Shown here: in pieces, positions 33,975 to 42,990 of the stretch
Position numbering within the stretch: position 1 is the first letter of the stretch
Layout of the letters: every line of letters begins with the position of its first letter
Origin: Bacteroidaceae bacterium
Lineage (GTDB): Bacteria; Bacteroidota; Bacteroidia; Bacteroidales; Bacteroidaceae
Length of the DNA stretch: 64,000 nucleotides
Direction: 5' to 3'
Assembly (NCBI GenBank): GCA_017935785.1
Contig: JAGBGU010000005.1
Location: forward strand, 18,040 to 82,039
The notes under the pieces: model-generated
The model's input: the letters and a program-made list of their open reading frames with translations, nothing else
What the model was told of the DNA's origin: nothing
Database searches by the model: none
Translations under genes and position numbers: made by a program

Positions 33975-36143
33975 ATGAAAACACGGGTATTTCTTATTAC
34001 ATTAGCTCTAACCTTAGTACACAGTATTTGTACCGCCGGTTCAGTATATAAACTTTATGTTTCCACAAAGGGAAGCGATTCTAATCCGGGAACCGGTAAA
34101 CAGCCTCTTGCCTCGCTGCAGGGTGCATTGGCAAGAGTTATAGCGTTGCAAGGGGACGATAAAATTGAAAAATTTGTGGTGGATGTAGATGCCGGAGAAT
34201 ATCAGTCCCTTGACGCGCTTGTAATTAACCATACCCTGGACAAACCCATTGAATTCCGCGGTTCCTCTTCAGGACAAAGCGTGATGTGCGGCGGTATGAA
34301 AACTGCACAGTTCTCTGTCGTAAACGAAAAATTATGGCGGGTATCTATCCCCGAAGTAGTACGTTATGGCTTCCGTTTTGAACAGATATATATCAACGGA
34401 GAACGACGTTTTCGTGCCCAAACTCCAAACCGGGGAGAGTTTGCTTCCATAACAAACGTAAAGGAAATAGCTGTTGATTCCACCAATTTGGGACGCGACA
34501 TTAAAGGATGGGAAGTGCTTTGCATTACGCCCAAGGAAAAACTTCACTTCGGGAACAAGTGCCGCACCAAATATATTGGCGAATCTATTGCCGATCCCTC
34601 TCAGGGCAAACTGAAAATAGGAGAGGCAATGGGTCAGCCTCTGCTCAGTTTCTACCATAAATGGGACGTTACCCGACGACCACTTCAACACGTTGATACA
34701 TGCGGTATTATGTATGTTTCAGGCGTGGAGCCACATCCATGGAATAATATAAATACGCGTTCGCGCTTTGTTGCCGAGAACGACGCTAATTTTATGGATG
34801 CTGCCGGAGAATGGATTCTGTGCGAGGACGGATGGCTTTATTACATTCCCTGCGAAGGTGAGACGGTAGAGAATGTTACCTGTAAAATTCCTGTAACGGA
34901 ACAATTTATACAAATAAACGGAAATAGTATGGAATCTATGGTGGAGAACGTAACGTTCAGCAACCTCCACTTTGAATGCGCCTCATATATAACGCCTTTT
35001 AATGGCAATACTCAAATGCAGGCTGCAGCGGGAATAGGAACCGTAGTGGAAGTTAATTTTGCCCGTAACATAAACTTTACAGACTGTTCCTTTGCTCACA
35101 CAGGTCTGGGCGGAATATGGTTCAAGAGAGGATGTAGCGAATGTTCCGTACAACGGTGCCATATTTATGATTTGGGCGCAAGCGGTGTGAAAATAGGCGA
35201 AACCTTTATCCGTGACAACCATGACGAAATTACCCGTAACATTACTATTGACAACAACATTATACAGCACGGCGGAATGGTTTTTCCTAGTGCAGTTGGC
35301 GTAACAATCTTCAATGCATCTGACAACAAGATTACGCATAACGACATTGCCGACTTCCGCTATACGGGAGTATCGGTTGGTTGGGTATGGGGCTATAGTT
35401 TTAGTCCATCCAAGCGCAACATAATAGAGTATAACCACATTCATCATCTGGGTTGGGCCCAATTATCGGATATGGGCGGTGTATATACCCTGGGTTCTTC
35501 AGAAGGCACATCCATAAGTAACAACGTTCTGCACCACATCTATTCGCTTTACTACGGTGGATGGGGACTGTACAACGATGAAGGCTCAAGCGGCATACGC
35601 TTAGAAAACAATCTTGTATATAACTGTAAGAGCGGAGGCTACCACCAACATTACGGCAAAGAAAACATTATAAAGAACAACATCTTTGCCAATCAGATAC
35701 GCACACAACTGGAAGCTTCGCGCATAGAACAGCACCTTTCCTTCAATTTTACCAACAATATTGTATATTACAACAGCGGTTCGCTATGTGGTATAAACTG
35801 GAAAAACGTTGGACACAAATCGGATTACAACTGCTACTATTGCACTAATGCGTCAGAAAAAATAGATTTCCAGGGCTTGTCATTTTCCGAGTGGCAGCAT
35901 AAAGGACAGGACACACATTCTTTCATAGAAGACCCCATTTTTACTGATATCCAAGCTGAAAATTTCACTCCAAAAAATAAGGAATTACTCAAAAAAATTG
36001 GCTTCAGAATGTTTGACTACTCCAAAGCCGGTGTGTACGGTTCCAAAAAATGGAAACAAAAAGCAGAACTGAGTAATGAAATGAAAGCTGCATTCGACAA
36101 ATTGGTTAAGGACTACGAAGAACAGAACATAACGGATTGGTAA
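33975..36143 (+). CDS. Secreted right-handed beta-helix protein (GH141-like)
   Basis: 722 residues with signal peptide MKTRVFLITLALTLVHSICTAG. The start YKLYVSTKGSDSNPGTGKQPLASLQGALA is typical of secreted parallel beta-helix enzymes. The helix coils (VENVTFSNLHFE, ITRNITIDNNIIQHGG, IIEYNHIHHLGWAQLSDMGG, ISNNVLHHIY, IRLENNLVYNCKSGG) run from ~300 to ~620. The HHLGWAQLSDMGGVYTLG segment and the insert between residues 70 and 290 resemble GH141, a family that includes an alpha-L-fucosidase and a xylanase, but a lyase or epimerase cannot be excluded. It is monocistronic, with its own promoter, and is boxed by dispersed repeats on both sides. It is somewhat A/T-richer than its neighbours. Confidence 0.75.
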   Translation: MKTRVFLITLALTLVHSICTAGSVYKLYVSTKGSDSNPGTGKQPLASLQGALARVIALQGDDKIEKFVVDVDAGEYQSLDALVINHTLDKPIEFRGSSSGQSVMCGGMKTAQFSVVNEKLWRVSIPEVVRYGFRFEQIYINGERRFRAQTPNRGEFASITNVKEIAVDSTNLGRDIKGWEVLCITPKEKLHFGNKCRTKYIGESIADPSQGKLKIGEAMGQPLLSFYHKWDVTRRPLQHVDTCGIMYVSGVEPHPWNNINTRSRFVAENDANFMDAAGEWILCEDGWLYYIPCEGETVENVTCKIPVTEQFIQINGNSMESMVENVTFSNLHFECASYITPFNGNTQMQAAAGIGTVVEVNFARNINFTDCSFAHTGLGGIWFKRGCSECSVQRCHIYDLGASGVKIGETFIRDNHDEITRNITIDNNIIQHGGMVFPSAVGVTIFNASDNKITHNDIADFRYTGVSVGWVWGYSFSPSKRNIIEYNHIHHLGWAQLSDMGGVYTLGSSEGTSISNNVLHHIYSLYYGGWGLYNDEGSSGIRLENNLVYNCKSGGYHQHYGKENIIKNNIFANQIRTQLEASRIEQHLSFNFTNNIVYYNSGSLCGINWKNVGHKSDYNCYYCTNASEKIDFQGLSFSEWQHKGQDTHSFIEDPIFTDIQAENFTPKNKELLKKIGFRMFDYSKAGVYGSKKWKQKAELSNEMKAAFDKLVKDYEEQNITDW

Positions 36144-36217
36144 TAATAATTAAAGGTTCGCATGGTATTACGCCATTCTTTTGTATAACCCCAATGTCAT
36201 GCTGAATTTAGTTAAGA

Positions 36218-36259
36218 ATCTGTCCGCGGAGAAGGAATAGTAAAAACTCGCTGTTAGAT
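36218..36259 (-). repeat. CTCCGCGGACA-type dispersed repeat, copy C (inverted)
   Basis: On the minus strand it reads ATCTAACAGCGAG...CTTCTCCGCGGACAGAT, matching copies A and B across the beta-helix gene but in the opposite direction. Confidence 0.7.
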
Positions 36260-36279
36260 GCTTAAAAAAATTATTAGCT

Positions 36280-36298
36280 TTCGCTCATCGAAAACATC
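36280..36298 (+). repeat. 19-base direct repeat, right copy
   Basis: TTCGCTCATCGAAAACATC, identical to 33561-33579 and in the same direction, followed by CTTTATTTTTTTTT. Confidence 0.8.
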
Positions 36299-36335
36299 CT
36301 TTATTTTTTTTTACATACAAAAGTTGAATTATAAA

Positions 36336-36386
36336 AATAATCCTCCCAAAAGAATTATTCTTCGAGAGGATTATTATTTTTTACTT
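36336..36386. terminator. Bidirectional stem-loop between the beta-helix gene and nadA
   Basis: AATAATCCTC (36336-36345) pairs with GAGGATTATT (36366-36375). T-rich tracts lie on both sides, so it can end transcription from either strand. It lies 8 bases beyond the nadA stop. Confidence 0.75.
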
Positions 36387-36393
36387 TTTTCTT

Positions 36394-37398
36394 TTACAAT
36401 CCCAGCTTCTCACTTATTTCCAACATCCGTTCAATGGAAACGACAGCTTTTTTTGCTACTTCTGCATCCACCTCGATACAGGGCCATTCGTGCTTGAGAG
36501 AGTTGTATATTTTCTGAAGGGTGACAAGCTTCATGTAGTTGCATTCGTTGCAAGCGCATGATCCGTCTTCTGGAGGAGCAGGAATGAAATTCTTCTGCGG
36601 ACAAGCTTTCTTCATTTCGTGCAGGATGCCGCTTTCTGTAGCTACAATAAAGGTCTGGGCGCTGTCCTCAATGCTGTATTTGAGCAGAGCTGCCGTTGAA
36701 CCCACCTTGTCGGCCAATTTTACCACGGCTCCCTTGCATTCGGGGTGTACAAGCACCTTGGCATCGGGATATTGCTTTTTAAGCTCCAGAATCTTCTCCA
36801 GGGAGAATTTCTCATGTACATGACAGCATCCGTCCCAAAGCACCATGCTGCGGCCTGTAATGCTGTTTATATAATTGCCCAGGTTGCGGTCGGGACCGAA
36901 GATAATAGGCGTGTCCTTTGGGAAGCTTTCCACAATCTGACGGGCGTTGCTGCTGGTTACCACTACATCGGTTACCGCCTTAGTTGCGGCAGTGGTGTTT
37001 ACATAGCTGATGACGGTGTGGCCGGGATGTTCGCCAACGAACTTTTCAAATTCATCTGCTGGACAACTTTCGGCCAGAGAACAAGTGGCATTAAGATCGG
37101 GCACAATCACCTTTTTGTCGGGGCAGAGTATCTTGGCCGTCTCGCCCATAAAGTGAACGCCACACATTACGATGATGTCGGCATCTGTCTGAGCAGCCTT
37201 TTGTGCCAGAGCCAGACTGTCACCCACAAAATCCGCCACGTCCTGCACAACACCCTCGGTATAGTAATGCGCCATAATGACAGCATTCTTTTCCTTACAC
37301 ATTAGGCGTATTTCATTTTTCAAGTCCATGCCTTGGGGCAGAGGTTCGTCTACGAAACCTTTCTCCTTCCAGTTATTGTCCACCATGTTTTTATACAT
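36394..37398 (-). CDS. nadA: Quinolinate synthase
   Basis: 334 residues. It condenses iminoaspartate with dihydroxyacetone phosphate to form quinolinate in NAD synthesis, using a 4Fe-4S cluster. The three ligand regions are visible: LNATCSLAESC, LVHPECKGAVV and the C-terminal CACNECNYM. Other signatures are MAHYYTEGVVQDVADFVGDS and VNTTAATKAVTDVVVTSSNA. The partner nadB is at 56.2-57.8 kb, not adjacent, and nadC is not in the window. nadA is transcribed away from the candidate origin. A longer-range -7-like TAAATTTG on the minus strand at 37610-37617 is the only match I see in the gap. Confidence 0.96.
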   Translation of the reverse strand: MYKNMVDNNWKEKGFVDEPLPQGMDLKNEIRLMCKEKNAVIMAHYYTEGVVQDVADFVGDSLALAQKAAQTDADIIVMCGVHFMGETAKILCPDKKVIVPDLNATCSLAESCPADEFEKFVGEHPGHTVISYVNTTAATKAVTDVVVTSSNARQIVESFPKDTPIIFGPDRNLGNYINSITGRSMVLWDGCCHVHEKFSLEKILELKKQYPDAKVLVHPECKGAVVKLADKVGSTAALLKYSIEDSAQTFIVATESGILHEMKKACPQKNFIPAPPEDGSCACNECNYMKLVTLQKIYNSLKHEWPCIEVDAEVAKKAVVSIERMLEISEKLGL

Positions 37399-37796
37399 TA
37401 TTATTTTTATATTTTATTTTTTAATTAGAAATATATGATGATGTATATGGCAAGAGGATAATGTGCATAACTTTTACTTATCCACACCCTTTTTTTTATA
37501 CACTGGATATCATCATATTTATTGCCATTTTTCCTTGTTGCCTTACAGGCTGAAACAGAGCTTGTGGAGCAAAGTTGTTTCCATACTTATCCACATCCGT
37601 TTATAAGTGCAAATTTAATAACTTTCATTCATATACCATGTAAATAAGTGCTGAAAATTGCTGTTATGGGCCGTTTTATTGCGGTTGATAAATAATTTGT
37701 TTTCTTTTGTTGTGAAAGTTATCAACATAATTGTTTATCTTTGTAGCCTACTTTTCAACATAGTTATTGTCCGTTTTTATAATTAGAAAACATATA
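37399..37796. other. Candidate chromosomal replication origin (DnaA-box cluster)
   Basis: A 398-base divergent gap without genes. TTATCCACA, the exact DnaA-box consensus, occurs twice (37478-37486 and 37587-37595). TTATGCACA, fitting TTATNCACA, is on the minus strand at 37462-37470, and TTATCAACA (one mismatch) is at 37719-37727. AT-rich runs lie between the boxes (about 37488-37530, 37607-37650 and 37670-37710). Gene direction and the sign of G-C bias both change across this gap. No dnaA gene is in the window, so the origin would not be next to dnaA. The methylase promoter overlaps its right end. Confidence 0.6.
37710..37743 (+). promoter_or_regulatory. Promoter of the SpoU-type methylase gene
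   Basis: TTG (37710-37712), 23-base spacer, TATCTTTG (37736-37743), 54 bases before ATG 37797. The DnaA-like TTATCAACA lies within the spacer. Confidence 0.6.
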
Positions 37797-38327
37797 ATGC
37801 GAAAACTTAAAGTAACGGAGATGCAGCGCATAAGCGTGGAGGAATTTCAGTCTGCGGAGAAGACGCCTCTGGTAGTGGTTTTGGATCATGTACGCAGTTT
37901 GTATAATGTGGGTTCTGTATTCCGTACCGCAGATGCTTTCCGTCTGTCAGGCATTTGTCTGTGCGGCATAACAGCCTGTCCCCCTCATCCCGAAATTCAC
38001 AAGACAGCCCTTGGAGCGGAAGACAGTGTATACTGGAAACATTATGAGCGGACGGAAGATGCGGTTTCTTTTTTAAAAGGACAGGGGTATACCGTACTGG
38101 CCGTAGAACAATGCCAGGGCAGTACCATGCTTCAAGACTTCAGGCCCGAAGCGGACAAAAAATATGCCGTTATACTGGGGAACGAGGTTAAGGGAGTACA
38201 GCAGCAGGTAGTGGACAGTTGTGACGGTTGTCTGGAAATACCGCAGTTCGGCACCAAGCACAGCATGAATGTTTCCGTTACGGCAGGCATTGTGATGTGG
38301 CACTTTGCACAGTCAGTTCTTTTATAA
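37797..38327 (+). CDS. SpoU/TrmH-family RNA 2'-O-methyltransferase
   Basis: 176 residues from the first ATG; an in-frame TTG ten codons upstream is less likely. SPOUT knot motifs are clear: motif 1 VRSLYNVGSVFRTADAF, motif 2 YAVILGNEVKGV and motif 3 CLEIPQFGTKHSMNVSVTAGIV. It methylates ribose 2'-OH of tRNA or rRNA; the short form without an extra RNA-binding domain resembles TrmL/TrmH-like proteins, but the target nucleotide is not determinable. It is the first rightward gene beyond the candidate origin and stands 65 bases before GH16. Confidence 0.92.
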   Translation: MRKLKVTEMQRISVEEFQSAEKTPLVVVLDHVRSLYNVGSVFRTADAFRLSGICLCGITACPPHPEIHKTALGAEDSVYWKHYERTEDAVSFLKGQGYTVLAVEQCQGSTMLQDFRPEADKKYAVILGNEVKGVQQQVVDSCDGCLEIPQFGTKHSMNVSVTAGIVMWHFAQSVLL

Positions 38328-38392
38328 AAAAAGATACAATAAGCCAAACGTAGATGGTCATGGGGGGCTTTTTATATAAAAAAAATAAGAAA

Positions 38393-39319
38393 ATGAAACG
38401 TATTGTATTTTTCCTTTTAAATGTTTCTCTATTCTTTTTCTCCGCTTCTGTTTTGGCAAAAGAGAAGAAACTTGTGAAACCTAAATTTCACAAGGCATTC
38501 ACAGAGAATTTTAGCAAGGATGCTTCAAAGTTCTTTAATATGAACAGTGGTACAAAACGTAAAAGCGGACAGATGAGATATTTTTCCGGAATGCATTCTT
38601 TTTGTGAAAAGGGAACAGACGTAATGATGTTCAGAATGGATTCGACAGATCCTGTAGGACCTGGAAGAGGTCCTGAAATATGTTCAAAAAACTATACATA
38701 TTACGGGTCTTATGCTGCCAGAATCCGGATTCCCGATGTAAGGGAAGTACAGCCCAATGCGGGTGCGGTAGTCGGCTATTTTACCTATAATATGGAAAAG
38801 GAGAAAGGATTGAGCGAAATAGATTGGGAATGGCTCATTGCAGATCCCGAGATAGTATATATAGGTACTTGGACAGGAAAGCAGAACAAACTCCAGCGTA
38901 TAGGACGTATTATAAACCTTGCCAAGGGAATTATTTACGAAAGTATATATAAGTCGCCTCACGACGGTAACAAGCCACACAAACTTACTGGTTTACAGAA
39001 CCAACCGGAAAGGATACTTGCCATTGAAGGATTCAATGCCGCAAAGCAGTTTTATACTTATGGTTTTGACTGGTATTCTGACCGTTTGGTTTGGTGGATT
39101 TTGCATCCCAAGACAGAGGAAAATATTATATTGTGGGATTATCAGGGTTCTACACCGTACTTTACAGGAATACCGGATAACAAGACGCGCTATTTGCTGA
39201 ACTTTTGGCATACCGACAACTGGCCTGTACACACCAATCCGAAATCTGTGGAGAAACCGAAGTATTCCTATGAAGTGGAAATAGACTGGATGTCATACAA
39301 ACCCTTTCCCATTCCTTAA
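38393..39319 (+). CDS. Secreted GH16-like glycoside hydrolase
   Basis: 308 residues with signal peptide MKRIVFFLLNVSLFFFSASVLA; I chose this ATG over one 39 bases upstream that lacks a signal. A beta-jelly-roll holds the GH16 motif SEIDWEWL, with Glu142, Asp144 and Glu146 in the E-[IL]-D-x-E pattern. An aromatic cleft follows (YTYGFDWYSDRLVWWI, NFWHTDNW). GH16 enzymes cut beta-1,3, beta-1,4-glucans or galactans. The spacing and the long insert (residues ~150-205) differ from common laminarinases, so the substrate is open. It is upstream of the fucose cluster but separated by a promoter. Confidence 0.8.
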   Translation: MKRIVFFLLNVSLFFFSASVLAKEKKLVKPKFHKAFTENFSKDASKFFNMNSGTKRKSGQMRYFSGMHSFCEKGTDVMMFRMDSTDPVGPGRGPEICSKNYTYYGSYAARIRIPDVREVQPNAGAVVGYFTYNMEKEKGLSEIDWEWLIADPEIVYIGTWTGKQNKLQRIGRIINLAKGIIYESIYKSPHDGNKPHKLTGLQNQPERILAIEGFNAAKQFYTYGFDWYSDRLVWWILHPKTEENIILWDYQGSTPYFTGIPDNKTRYLLNFWHTDNWPVHTNPKSVEKPKYSYEVEIDWMSYKPFPIP

Positions 39320-39342
39320 TTTATGTTATTTTTTCAGTCTTT

Positions 39343-39375
39343 TTTGGTTCATAATCAATATTTTTCGTAAATTTG
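39343..39375 (+). promoter_or_regulatory. Promoter of the fucose cluster
   Basis: TTTG (39343-39346), 21-base spacer, TAAATTTG (39368-39375), 44 bases before fucI. No FucR-type regulator gene is in the window. Confidence 0.75.
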
Positions 39376-39418
39376 TGCTGATATGGACAAATATTAACAT
39401 TTAAAAGAAAATAATACT

Positions 39419-41194
39419 ATGAGCAAATATCCGAAAATAGGTATCCGTCCTACTATTGACGGTCGTCAGGGTGGTGTTCGCGAAAGTCTTGAAGAAAAGA
39501 CAATGAATTTGGCAAAGGCTGTTGCCGAACTGATTTCAGCCAATGTAAAGTATGCCGACGGCACTCCGGTTGAATGTGTGATAGCGGACGGCACAATAGG
39601 TCGTGTGGCAGAAACTGCCGCCTGTCAGGCAAAGTTTGAACGCGAGGGCGTAGGTGCTACCATTTCAGTTACTTCCTGCTGGTGTTATGGTTCTGAAACC
39701 ATGGATATGCATCCTCATTGGCCCAAAGCCGTTTGGGGATTCAACGGAACGGAGCGTCCCGGTGCAGTTTATTTGGCAGCCGTACTTGCCGGCCATGCGC
39801 AAAAGGGACTTCCGGCATTTGGCATTTACGGACATGACGTACAGGATTTGTCGGACAATACTATTCCTGCGGATGTAACAGAAAAAATATTGCGCTGGGC
39901 ACGTGCTGCCGTGGCCGTGGCCGCCATGCGTGGCGAGAGCTATCTTTCCATCGGCAGCCAGTGTATGGGAATTGCAGGTAGCATTGTAGATCAGAACTTC
40001 TTCCAGGAATATTTGGGAATGCGTAACGAAAGCGTGGACGAAACGGAAATTCTCCGTCGTATGGACGAAGGTATTTACGACCATGAAGAATATGAAAAAG
40101 CCATGGCTTGGACAGAAAAATACTGCAAGTCAAACGAAGGTTGGGACAAGAACCGGCCAGAAAAACAGAAAGACCGTGCCGGAAAGGATGCCGACTGGGA
40201 ATTTGTGGTGAAGATGACACTTATCGTACGCGATCTTATGAAGGGAAATCCCAAGCTTCGCGAAATGGGTTTCCTGGAAGAGGCCATCGGACACAATGCC
40301 ATAGCTGCCGGATTCCAGGGTCAGCGCCAATGGACCGACTGGAAACCTAACGGAGACTTTACAGAAGCGCTCTTGTGCAGTACGTTCGATTGGAACGGTA
40401 TCCGCGAAGCTTATGTACTGGCTACGGAAAACGATGCCTGCAACGGTGTGGCCATGCTGTTTGGCAAACTGCTGACCGGTTGCGGACAAATGTTCTCTGA
40501 CGTGCGTACATATTGGAGTCCGGAGGCAGTGGAACGTGTGACCGGAAAGAAACTGACCGGATTGGCAAGCGGAGGTATGATTCATCTTATAAATTCTGGA
40601 GCCACTACGCTGGATGCCACCGGTGCCAGCGTCAATGCAGCCGGAGAAGCTTGTATGAAACCCTGTTGGGAAATGACCGAAACCGATGTAGAAGGTTGTC
40701 TGAAGAACACCAACTGGATGCCTGCTGACCGTGATTATTTCCGTGGAGGAGGCTTCTCAAGCAATTTCCTCTCCAAGGGTGGAATGCCCGTAACCATGAG
40801 CCGTCTTAACTTGGTAAAGGGACTGGGTCCCGTACTTCAGATTGCCGAGGGATGGACAGCCGATGTGGATTCTGAAATTCATGAGGTACTTAATATGCGC
40901 ACAGACCCCACTTGGCCCACTACCTGGTTTGTTCCCCGTTTGGACGAAACAAAGGCACCCTTCAAAGATGTCTATTCCGTTATGAATAACTGGGGTGCCA
41001 ATCACGGAGCCATCAGTTACGGCCATATAGGAGCCGACCTCATTACATTGGCTTCTATGCTCCGTATTCCGGTATGCATGCACAATGTGCCCGAGGATGA
41101 CATTTTCCGTCCCGCTGCCTGGAATGCGTTCGGAATGGACAAGGAAGGAGCCGACTACAGAGCCTGTCAGAACTACGGACCTATATATAAATAA
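39419..41194 (+). CDS. fucI: L-fucose isomerase
   Basis: 591 residues, the standard length. It converts L-fucose to L-fuculose with a Mn2+ centre. Seen: [20 protein letters not shown] at the start, [51 protein letters not shown] (metal-ligand Glu and Asp), [10 protein letters not shown] and [19 protein letters not shown]. It is the first gene of fucI-mutarotase-fucP-GH20. The later pathway genes, fuculokinase and the aldolase, are not in the window. A hairpin after the stop (41211) may reduce read-through into the mutarotase gene. Confidence 0.97.
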   Translation: MSKYPKIGIRPTIDGRQGGVRESLEEKTMNLAKAVAELISANVKYADGTPVECVIADGTIGRVAETAACQAKFEREGVGATISVTSCWCYGSETMDMHPHWPKAVWGFNGTERPGAVYLAAVLAGHAQKGLPAFGIYGHDVQDLSDNTIPADVTEKILRWARAAVAVAAMRGESYLSIGSQCMGIAGSIVDQNFFQEYLGMRNESVDETEILRRMDEGIYDHEEYEKAMAWTEKYCKSNEGWDKNRPEKQKDRAGKDADWEFVVKMTLIVRDLMKGNPKLREMGFLEEAIGHNAIAAGFQGQRQWTDWKPNGDFTEALLCSTFDWNGIREAYVLATENDACNGVAMLFGKLLTGCGQMFSDVRTYWSPEAVERVTGKKLTGLASGGMIHLINSGATTLDATGASVNAAGEACMKPCWEMTETDVEGCLKNTNWMPADRDYFRGGGFSSNFLSKGGMPVTMSRLNLVKGLGPVLQIAEGWTADVDSEIHEVLNMRTDPTWPTTWFVPRLDETKAPFKDVYSVMNNWGANHGAISYGHIGADLITLASMLRIPVCMHNVPEDDIFRPAAWNAFGMDKEGADYRACQNYGPIYK

Positions 41195-41210
41195 TGTATA
41201 TATGAAATAA

Positions 41211-41260
41211 GAAGAATGAAGCGCCTTTCATTTTGTATGGTGTCTTCATTCTTCATTTTT
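41211..41260 (+). terminator. Hairpin between fucI and the mutarotase gene
   Basis: GAAGAATGAAG (41211-41221) pairs perfectly with CTTCATTCTTC (41244-41254) and is followed by ATTTTTATACC. It is a terminator or attenuator inside the cluster. Confidence 0.7.
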
Positions 41261-41280
41261 ATACCTTTTTAAAATAAGAT

Positions 41281-41670
41281 ATGATGGAAAATCCAAAGAA
41301 CGGTTATCCGGTAAAGCCCTATAACGGTCCTGTAAAACGCTATTGCCAGACACTTGATCTGCGGGACAATCCCGAACTTATAGCCGAATACCGTCGCCGG
41401 CACAGCAAGGAACACGCCTGGCCGGAAATTCTGAAGGGCATCAGGGAAGTGGGCATATTGGGAATGGAAATCTATATTCTGGGCACGCGCCTGTTCATGA
41501 TAGTGGAAACTCCTATGGACTTTGAATGGGAAGCGGCAATGGAACGTCTGTCCACCCTACCGCGACAGGCTGAGTGGGAAGACTATATGGCCGAATTTCA
41601 GTTGGTAAAGTCCGGAATGTCCTCGGCAGAAAAATGGCAGCTCATGGAGCGAATGTTCCACCTGTATTAA
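41281..41670 (+). CDS. L-fucose/L-rhamnose mutarotase family protein
   Basis: 129 residues of the L-rhamnose mutarotase fold (PF05336). KRYCQTLDLRDNPELIAEYRRRHSKEHAWPEIL carries the His near residue 40 expected in the active site; MEIYILGTRLFMIVE and the closing MERMFHLY complete it. Mutarotases interconvert alpha and beta sugar anomers to feed the isomerase. Next to fucI and fucP, L-fucose is the likely substrate. The start could be either of two adjacent Met codons (41281 or 41284). It ends ten bases before fucP. Confidence 0.9.
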   Translation: MMENPKNGYPVKPYNGPVKRYCQTLDLRDNPELIAEYRRRHSKEHAWPEILKGIREVGILGMEIYILGTRLFMIVETPMDFEWEAAMERLSTLPRQAEWEDYMAEFQLVKSGMSSAEKWQLMERMFHLY

Positions 41671-41680
41671 AACTATTGTC

Positions 41681-42973
41681 ATGCAGAACAGACTTGTTGA
41701 AAAGAAATATATTGTAACCTTTATCCTCATAACCTCGCTGTTTTCCCTTTGGGGGTTTGCCAATGACATTACCAATCCCATGGTGGCGGCTTTTCAGACG
41801 GTAATGGAACTTTCGGCTTTCAAGGCTTCGTGGGTACAGTTTGCCTTCTATGGCGGATATGCCACAATGGCCGTTCCGGCAGCGCTCTTTATAAGGCGGT
41901 TCAATTATAAGAGCGGAATACTGTTGGGATTGGCACTCTATGCTGTGGGTGCATTTCTTTTTATTCCGGCAGCTGGGCAGCAGAATTTCCTGTTCTTCTG
42001 TCTTTCGCTTTATATTCTTACCTTCGGGTTGGCATTTTTGGAAACCACGGCAAATCCCTTCATTCTGTCCCTGGGTTCTAAGGAAACCTCTACCCGCCGC
42101 CTTAATCTGTCCCAGGCATTCAATCCCATGGGTTCCCTATCGGGTATGGCAGTGGCTTCGCTTGTAGTGTTGCCTCAGTTATGGTCGGACCGCCGTGATG
42201 CGGCAGGAGAAATCATATTCCATACGCTGAGCGAAGCTGAAAAAGCTGAAATCCGACTTCATGACCTGGCCGTAATCCGCGACCCTTATGTGGTACTTGG
42301 CGTGGTGGTACTGGTAATGTTTGTAATTATAGCGCTGAAGAAGATGCCGCGTACCACGGCAGACGAGATACAGGATTCTGCCTTTAACACAATTCGCCGT
42401 TTGTGGCACAACGTAGTTTATCGCGAAGGCGTGGTGGCACAGATATTCTATGTGGCGGCACAGATAATGGTATGGACATTCATCATCCAGTATGCTGACA
42501 ATTTGGGTATTAACAAGGCTACGGCACAAAACTACAACATATTTGCCATGTCCATGTTCCTTTGCAGCCGTTTCATCAGTACCTTCCTTATGAAATACGC
42601 CAATTCGCGCATATTGCTGGCCGTATTCGGAACAGGAGCCATGCTCTGCAGCCTGGGTACCATTTTCATTGTGGGCATATACGGATTGTATTGTCTGGTA
42701 GGCATATCCGCATTCATGTCGCTGATGTTCCCCACAATCTATGGTATAGCTTTGGAAAATGTGGAAAGCCGGGATACATCGCTCGGAGCCGCTTTTTTGA
42801 TTATGGCCATTGTGGGAGGTGCCGTAATGCCACCCTTGCAGGGTCTTATCATTGACCAGGGCAACGTGGCCGGACTTCCGGCAGTGAACGTATCCTTTGC
42901 GCTGCCCCTTCTCTGTTTCTTCATCATCACCGTCTATGGCATACGGGCTTATGTAAGAAGAGGAATAAGTTGA
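41681..42973 (+). CDS. fucP: L-fucose:H+ symporter (MFS)
   Basis: 430 residues and 12 membrane helices of the FHS family. Seen: LFSLWGFANDITNPMVAAFQ with the proton-coupling Asp in helix 1, ETTANPFILSLGSKETSTRRLNLSQAFNPMGS with the family's sugar-binding Glu region, and RFISTFLMKY in the second half. It imports L-fucose across the inner membrane. The 3' end is 17 bases from GH20, so import and release of sugars from host glycans are expressed together. Confidence 0.93.
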   Translation: MQNRLVEKKYIVTFILITSLFSLWGFANDITNPMVAAFQTVMELSAFKASWVQFAFYGGYATMAVPAALFIRRFNYKSGILLGLALYAVGAFLFIPAAGQQNFLFFCLSLYILTFGLAFLETTANPFILSLGSKETSTRRLNLSQAFNPMGSLSGMAVASLVVLPQLWSDRRDAAGEIIFHTLSEAEKAEIRLHDLAVIRDPYVVLGVVVLVMFVIIALKKMPRTTADEIQDSAFNTIRRLWHNVVYREGVVAQIFYVAAQIMVWTFIIQYADNLGINKATAQNYNIFAMSMFLCSRFISTFLMKYANSRILLAVFGTGAMLCSLGTIFIVGIYGLYCLVGISAFMSLMFPTIYGIALENVESRDTSLGAAFLIMAIVGGAVMPPLQGLIIDQGNVAGLPAVNVSFALPLLCFFIITVYGIRAYVRRGIS

Positions 42974-42990
42974 AATTTTAAAAAATACAA

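Noticed and set aside
33404..36312. CRISPR-like array from the repeats near gdhA and nadA
   Set aside because: Few copies, mixed orientation, no regular spacers and no cas genes.
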